Assembly (NCBI RefSeq): GCF_010111755.1 | Contig: NC_088963.1 | Coordinates: forward strand, 62,001-126,000 | Source of the DNA: Nakaseomyces glabratus | Taxonomy: Eukaryota > Ascomycota > Saccharomycetes > Saccharomycetales > Saccharomycetaceae | Length of the DNA: 64,000 nt | Direction: 5' to 3' | Part shown: piece by piece, positions 60,401 to 64,000 of the stretch | Layout: each line of letters starts with the position of its first letter | Numbering within the stretch: position 1 is the stretch's first letter | Position numbers and translations under genes: made by a program | The notes under the pieces: generated by a model | Told to the model about the DNA's origin: nothing | What the model saw: only the letters and a program-made list of their open reading frames with translations | The model's database searches: none

Positions 60401-63346
60401 CCTTCTAGCCATCTCCATTTTAGACAATGGTTTAGGTTGTGGTTTGGTCTTCAAGCTTAATGCTGCACCAGCTTGAACTGTACCAAAGGATGTGATCTTA
60501 GATTGCGTTACCTTAGATTTTGTATGTGCAGCCAGACCAAGAGCTTTTCTTTGCAAGTATTCAGACTTTAGCTCTGCAGGTGATTTTCCAGTACCCGTCT
60601 CTTCAGAATCACTAATAACAATCGTTTGTTTGGCCTGTTCCTTCATTTTATTATATGCAGATGCTTCATCCATAATTTTACTGGTTAAAGTAGGATTTAA
60701 TGTCTGAGCTCTACTGATAATTTCATTAGACTGCTGCAATGAAAGTTTATTGGAAAATTTCCTGTATTTGGATCCATATTTCGCCATTAGTTCAACAAGT
60801 TCGTCATCAAACTTCATCTTTCGCTCTTGAGCAAGATCTGATGTACTAGTAATCAATTTAACACATGATTCTAATAAAATTTCATCACTTAGCCTTAACC
60901 AATAAAGCATATTTTTAAAAGCCTTTAGCACAACATGAAAGAGGTTTACATTTTCACCCAAAACATCTTTGAATTCTCTAAATGATCCAACCAAGGCGTT
61001 ACTTAGATCAAGAGTATCTTTTGTAAAATTCTCTAATAAAGAGTAGTTATACTTTGTCGCCCACTTTAATGTACATCTGTAAATAGAATCCAAAAATGAC
61101 CAAACCAAATTCCAAAAACTAAACATTTCATCCTTAGTTTCTGATGAATTAGAAATTTCTGGATTACTTAGTACACCGTTAGTAGGATCAATGAATGCAC
61201 TAATAATATCCATTAACACTTTAACTGTTCTTGGACATAGTTCAAAGTATTCACATTTGATCAATTTCGAGAGAATAAAATTGATGGAGTTCAGATGTGA
61301 AGAAACATTTTGTTTAAACAACGCCTGCACACCTTCCAATCTACCATCAACATCGAATGTGTTGTACAGTATATTTGTAGCGGCTTGGTACAGTTTTTCA
61401 TTCGAACTAAAAATACAAGACCAAAAACCAACCATAGCATCCTTGTCGCCTAATATTTCCATTAGTTGATTAGGAAGTAAATCATTAAAATTTTCAACCA
61501 AATTTATTACCAAGTTCCAGACATTTTCAACTGTCTTATTATGTTGTGTAGTATTTAAATTCGACTTAGTAATAATCACAATACCATAAACATTTTTTAG
61601 TGAAGTAAGCAGCAATTTGGTTAGTAAAGGTCCATTATGAAACGATCCCAATTGAATACTACCGACCATATTTTCCAGTAATGATAATGGAAGAGGAAAT
61701 TCGTTTACCGCCGTCCCAAAATACAATTTATAAGTTCTTTGACATAAAGTTAACAAATCGAAGTCAATACATGTTGTAAGAACCCCCATAGTAGATGCAG
61801 CAACCGATGTAGCAGAATTACCTAAACCTGGATAAAAACTCGCTGGTTCCGTAATCGATTTTAGTAAAACATTTTGGATCAATGAATTATCTAGTAAGAG
61901 ACGAGAATCCACTTTGGTTAATAAAACATTTTCAAAATCGTTCACAGAATAAAGTTTTGCTCGTTCATCATCTGTGATGAAAAGAACCGAAGACAGTAGC
62001 GTACAAGAAGAAGTAACCAAACAGGCTTTGGATATAGATTCTAAATTTGGTTGATGTGCAACTATTTTCAAAAAAGAAATCGACACCTTCTTGACCATCT
62101 GTATCCGTTTTGATGGAGAAAGCGCGTTGTAAAATGGTAAAGTCCAAGCTAGTAAATCTGTCAATGAACCTGAAAATGAAAATATTAGTTCTTCACGATT
62201 TTCTATAATAGGCTCTTTCTGTAATCTCATAAGTCTAGCCAAGAAGACTGGTTGTTCAAATAAAGAATCTAAAATACTGTGAAATGTATATGGCTCAATA
62301 AGTTGCCAAAAATCCTGGCCAAGTTTGTCCAGAAACATATGCAAAGCTCGAAGCAAGAAATCTACAGGCTTATCAGAATACAACTTCGTCATATGATTAC
62401 ACCACAGTTTTACCAAAGATTCAATTGGGTACTTAAATGATCTTTTCAGTGATTCTTGATTTTTTGGTATGCCGAAGTATTCCTCAATAATTTCTCGATC
62501 TAACATGGTGAAGATTGGAATAAATCGTGTCCAGAATTGCGAAACTATAACCTCATTCCAGTTACCTGGATTTTGTAAGAAAAGAAAATGTGTTTGAATT
62601 TCATCCAGTACGTCATCACCTATGGTCTTCATATTAAACGTTGTTTTGCTTTGAATTAGGTTTCGCAGTACTTTCCTAGCCCAATCATTTTCATCCTTAT
62701 TTCCTTCACACCAGCAGAATATAGTACCTGCAAGCAGGATATCTCCGTCATTTGGTGTTTTACCATTCAATAGAGAATCTTGACTGGATAACAACACGGA
62801 GAAAGATTTGTCAAACAGAGCACGAAAGGCCCGATCCATTCTCATCAAGTTTGGATCAGTCATACATTCATAAAAAGCACAGGAGAAGTCGTTCTCTACC
62901 TGTGAACCTATCGGCAGATTGCTCAGTTTTTCAATGGGTACTCTAATGGTATCTAAGCGCCAGCTGCAGATGAGGTTATTAAATTTAGCGACATGTTCAT
63001 GTGGTACGTTTCTTTGGATTGCAAAATGTCTCAACATTCGGCTCTTACCTCTTGCAAATGCCAAGACACACTTGTTACAAGACGCCAGAATCGAGTTGAA
63101 CCGCGATTTCAACCAATCAATAGTGGACTGGTCATTGAAGGAGAATATAGTAAGGCAGAATACCGCGATAGGTTCAAACTGTGGATCACAAAAAATATGC
63201 TGGTCCTTCAATTCTGCAATGAAGTGCAAAACATCTCCCAACAACTTCGACTCCGATATACCTACGTTGCTTCCATTGTAGACTTTCTCAATCAGGGGCA
63301 CAAATTGACCAGCCTTTTCGTAAAGCTGCGCTATCGGCAAACTCAT
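57407..63346 (-). CDS. SEN1: Superfamily 1 RNA/DNA helicase Sen1
   Basis: A 1979-residue nuclear helicase (S. cerevisiae 2231; human senataxin). With Nrd1-Nab3 it ends transcription of short non-coding RNAs by RNA polymerase II and removes R-loops. The N-terminal SEN1-N helical domain fills about 1-800. The helicase core has Walker A GPPGTGKT (1317-1324), motif II DEAC (1549-1552), GDPNQLPPTVLS, VQYRMHPAIS, the Upf1-like IDGFQGQEKEI and NVALTRAR. The C-terminal 230 residues are Lys/Arg/Ser-rich and hold likely nuclear signals. It is shorter than S. cerevisiae Sen1, partly in the linker and tail. All catalytic motifs are intact. Confidence 0.97.
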   Translation of the reverse strand: MSLPIAQLYEKAGQFVPLIEKVYNGSNVGISESKLLGDVLHFIAELKDQHIFCDPQFEPIAVFCLTIFSFNDQSTIDWLKSRFNSILASCNKCVLAFARGKSRMLRHFAIQRNVPHEHVAKFNNLICSWRLDTIRVPIEKLSNLPIGSQVENDFSCAFYECMTDPNLMRMDRAFRALFDKSFSVLLSSQDSLLNGKTPNDGDILLAGTIFCWCEGNKDENDWARKVLRNLIQSKTTFNMKTIGDDVLDEIQTHFLFLQNPGNWNEVIVSQFWTRFIPIFTMLDREIIEEYFGIPKNQESLKRSFKYPIESLVKLWCNHMTKLYSDKPVDFLLRALHMFLDKLGQDFWQLIEPYTFHSILDSLFEQPVFLARLMRLQKEPIIENREELIFSFSGSLTDLLAWTLPFYNALSPSKRIQMVKKVSISFLKIVAHQPNLESISKACLVTSSCTLLSSVLFITDDERAKLYSVNDFENVLLTKVDSRLLLDNSLIQNVLLKSITEPASFYPGLGNSATSVAASTMGVLTTCIDFDLLTLCQRTYKLYFGTAVNEFPLPLSLLENMVGSIQLGSFHNGPLLTKLLLTSLKNVYGIVIITKSNLNTTQHNKTVENVWNLVINLVENFNDLLPNQLMEILGDKDAMVGFWSCIFSSNEKLYQAATNILYNTFDVDGRLEGVQALFKQNVSSHLNSINFILSKLIKCEYFELCPRTVKVLMDIISAFIDPTNGVLSNPEISNSSETKDEMFSFWNLVWSFLDSIYRCTLKWATKYNYSLLENFTKDTLDLSNALVGSFREFKDVLGENVNLFHVVLKAFKNMLYWLRLSDEILLESCVKLITSTSDLAQERKMKFDDELVELMAKYGSKYRKFSNKLSLQQSNEIISRAQTLNPTLTSKIMDEASAYNKMKEQAKQTIVISDSEETGTGKSPAELKSEYLQRKALGLAAHTKSKVTQSKITSFGTVQAGAALSLKTKPQPKPLSKMEMARRQLLQNRVIHPPSQPAFHTKAPSKSQTAEDDTSSDESDIDMETARELFAVAKSKSKGIETLDISGKPIKINSAAERAKMEEEYMRKRLNVDLNPLYEQLLQWDYTKISEYPDDKGADAYRDIKDEFKSANDYKNVMKPLLLLESWQGMCSARDRDENTPFSIVIGNRTSISDFYEIYASISKKMLQDSNITESDLIVLAYFPNIAPGQKVRYEEFKKAQFTCLAKVKTLKKTKGGNVDMSLRVHRNHSFAKYLTHRAEINAVKVMQMTTIEREYSTLEALQYYDLVNQILSAKLSPPSNTFEQQIMKVQQEYFLNESQARAIVNTVISSGFSLIQGPPGTGKTKTILGIVGYFLSLRNATPTGTIQAPTDKKSTTLDQMLKKPKILICAPSNAAVDEICLRLKSGIKTKGQTVRPAIIRLGRTDVVNAELKDVTLEEIVDKKLGDKSYEFTNNPDIEKKFQSLLSERRQLRDKLNAENGSPDSSMSTNDIANLQMKIRELTKSINELGREKDEMREKNAINYRNRDLDRRNAQAQVLASCDIICSTLSGSAHDVLATLGMKFETVVIDEACQCTELSAIIPLRYGSKRCIMVGDPNQLPPTVLSGAASNFKYNQSLFVRMEKNSKPFLLDVQYRMHPAISKFPSAEFYDGRLMDGPDMESLNKRIWHEQEPFKPYKFFDITSGQQVQNVKTMSYTNKEEIEVAIEMVDKLFRLYDNKIDFSNKIGVISPYKEQIQRMRREFMRYFGGSITKFVDFNTIDGFQGQEKEIIIISCVRADDSQSGVGFLKDFRRMNVALTRARTSIWILGHQKSLRKSKLWSHLIDDAEGRGCLQQAYSGFLNSSNSRAQDTLNKYKESKSKEKKKHPIPAAADKKDADISNRNISEATDISDGEDDYDPVTAFKPIEKIAIKRRADNQDKSPFIEKKRIKKPKIQANDENPSGTKKKSSIFGSKENNQVPSKPAVPYIKDKASKKDKKEDKKKSKKSRHISFSDSIETIP

Positions 63347-64000
63347 TCTAGTACCAAAAACCCTTACGTGTTGTACTCTCTGCCCTTCAGAGTTATAGGG
63401 TCCTAATTAGTCAAGTGTTATGTGTTCCACTCCGAATAGTGGGTTTAGTTTCTTTGTATATAAACAAACAAAAAAAAAGATAGAGTGGAGCTGAGGTATC
63501 GAGAACAGTAGTAACTTATTCTTTACGTAGTAGTGTCTATAAATAGCGGGTGGCCGCCGTTACTGCAAAATTGCTCCTGAATAATACACAGCTAGGTATT
63601 GCCTCCACCGATGTCTCTTCTTCCGCAGTGAATAATAACCTCAGTAAAACACCTCTAAAATAACGGATGTGAAGTATCCTGCAAAATCACAAACACCTTC
63701 CAATGGCTGTTGCCCACTTACAACTCTTATAAACGGCTCCTGACACTTATCCCGTTGATCACATTAAGCTAGCTCATCGCAGAATTCCAGCTTCACGCAG
63801 TGGATCAAATTTTTTGGATTTTTTGTCAAGAAAATAATTTGCTTCCTAGTGTAGAATCCCGTTTTTTTTACACAGAAAACCTCGCAGAACTACGATACAT
63901 TTCTAGGAATTTTACGTGTTGGCCAATTCCAGCAGAGTGCAGACTGACACCAACAGGCTCGCTGAACCTGGCACGCATTGAACAGTCACACTACTACAAC
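63347..64000. other. SEN1 5' region and window end
   Basis: A 654-bp stretch with no gene. It holds the SEN1 promoter and possibly that of a gene to the right. A CTCATCGC (PAC) is at 63773-63780 and an RRPE-like CAAATTTTTTGG lies near 63806-63817. These are more than 400 bp from SEN1, so they may serve the gene beyond the edge. Confidence 0.5.

Noticed and set aside
1..64000. tRNA, rRNA, snRNA, LTR, transposon, CRISPR or centromere
   Set aside because: Read by eye for A/B boxes, U-snRNA core motifs, Ty-type ends, regular arrays and CDEI-CDEIII; nothing met the mark. A tRNAscan-SE and Rfam run would settle this.

Overview
This window is nuclear DNA of a budding yeast of the family Saccharomycetaceae that descends from the whole-genome duplication. 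Genes are compact and almost all intron-free, spacing is short, and nearly every protein is a recognisable full-length orthologue of a Saccharomyces cerevisiae protein. The presence of a SIR3-type gene, which is separate from ORC1 only in post-duplication yeasts, fixes the clade. A species of the Nakaseomyces / Candida glabrata group is my best guess, but I cannot prove the genus from the sequence alone.

The window joins two blocks that lie on different chromosomes in S. cerevisiae, each colinear and inverted relative to that genome. Block 1 (bases 1-24485) matches the right arm of S. cerevisiae chromosome X from YJR137C to YJR126C: ECM17/MET5 (3' part only), TTI2, TIM8, MCM22, SGM1, XPT1, NMD5, MNS1, STR2, EFM3, RSF2-type zinc finger, VPS70. 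Block 2 (24679-63346) matches chromosome XII from YLR449W to YLR430W: FPR4/FPR3, VMA6, NGK1 (YLR446W), GMC2 (with an intron), ECM7, SIR3, RPS1, SEC39, MRPL4, LSM3, CAR2, DIF1, ECM30, TSR2, ATG23, SEN1. The joint is the 193-bp gap between the convergent VPS70 and FPR genes. RPL6B, CNA1 and IMD3, present at these places in S. cerevisiae, are absent, as expected from differential gene loss after duplication. One extra gene, a 288-residue protein at 29728-30594 between NGK1 and GMC2, has no counterpart I recognise.

Functionally the genes are ordinary housekeeping genes: sulfur amino-acid synthesis (ECM17, STR2), arginine catabolism (CAR2), nuclear transport, glycoprotein trimming, V-ATPase, ribosome synthesis (RPS1, TSR2, FPR), mRNA decay and splicing (LSM3), transcription termination (SEN1), silencing (SIR3), meiosis (GMC2), dNTP control (DIF1), trafficking (SGM1, SEC39, VPS70, ECM30) and autophagy (ATG23). 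They are not an operon-like system. Several promoters carry the PAC (CTCATCGC/GCGATGAG) and RRPE (TGAAAATTTT-like) pair of the ribosome-biogenesis regulon.

The most unusual non-coding items are a perfect 40-bp palindrome between ECM7 and SIR3 (33533-33572), a GC-rich, internally repeated island upstream of RPS1 (about 38190-38770), a 2.4-kb gap between DIF1 and ECM30 with no convincing gene, an 11-bp-stem hairpin just after the RSF2-type gene, and a low-complexity cluster between CAR2 and DIF1. I found no tRNA, rRNA, transposon, LTR, CRISPR or centromere in the window.
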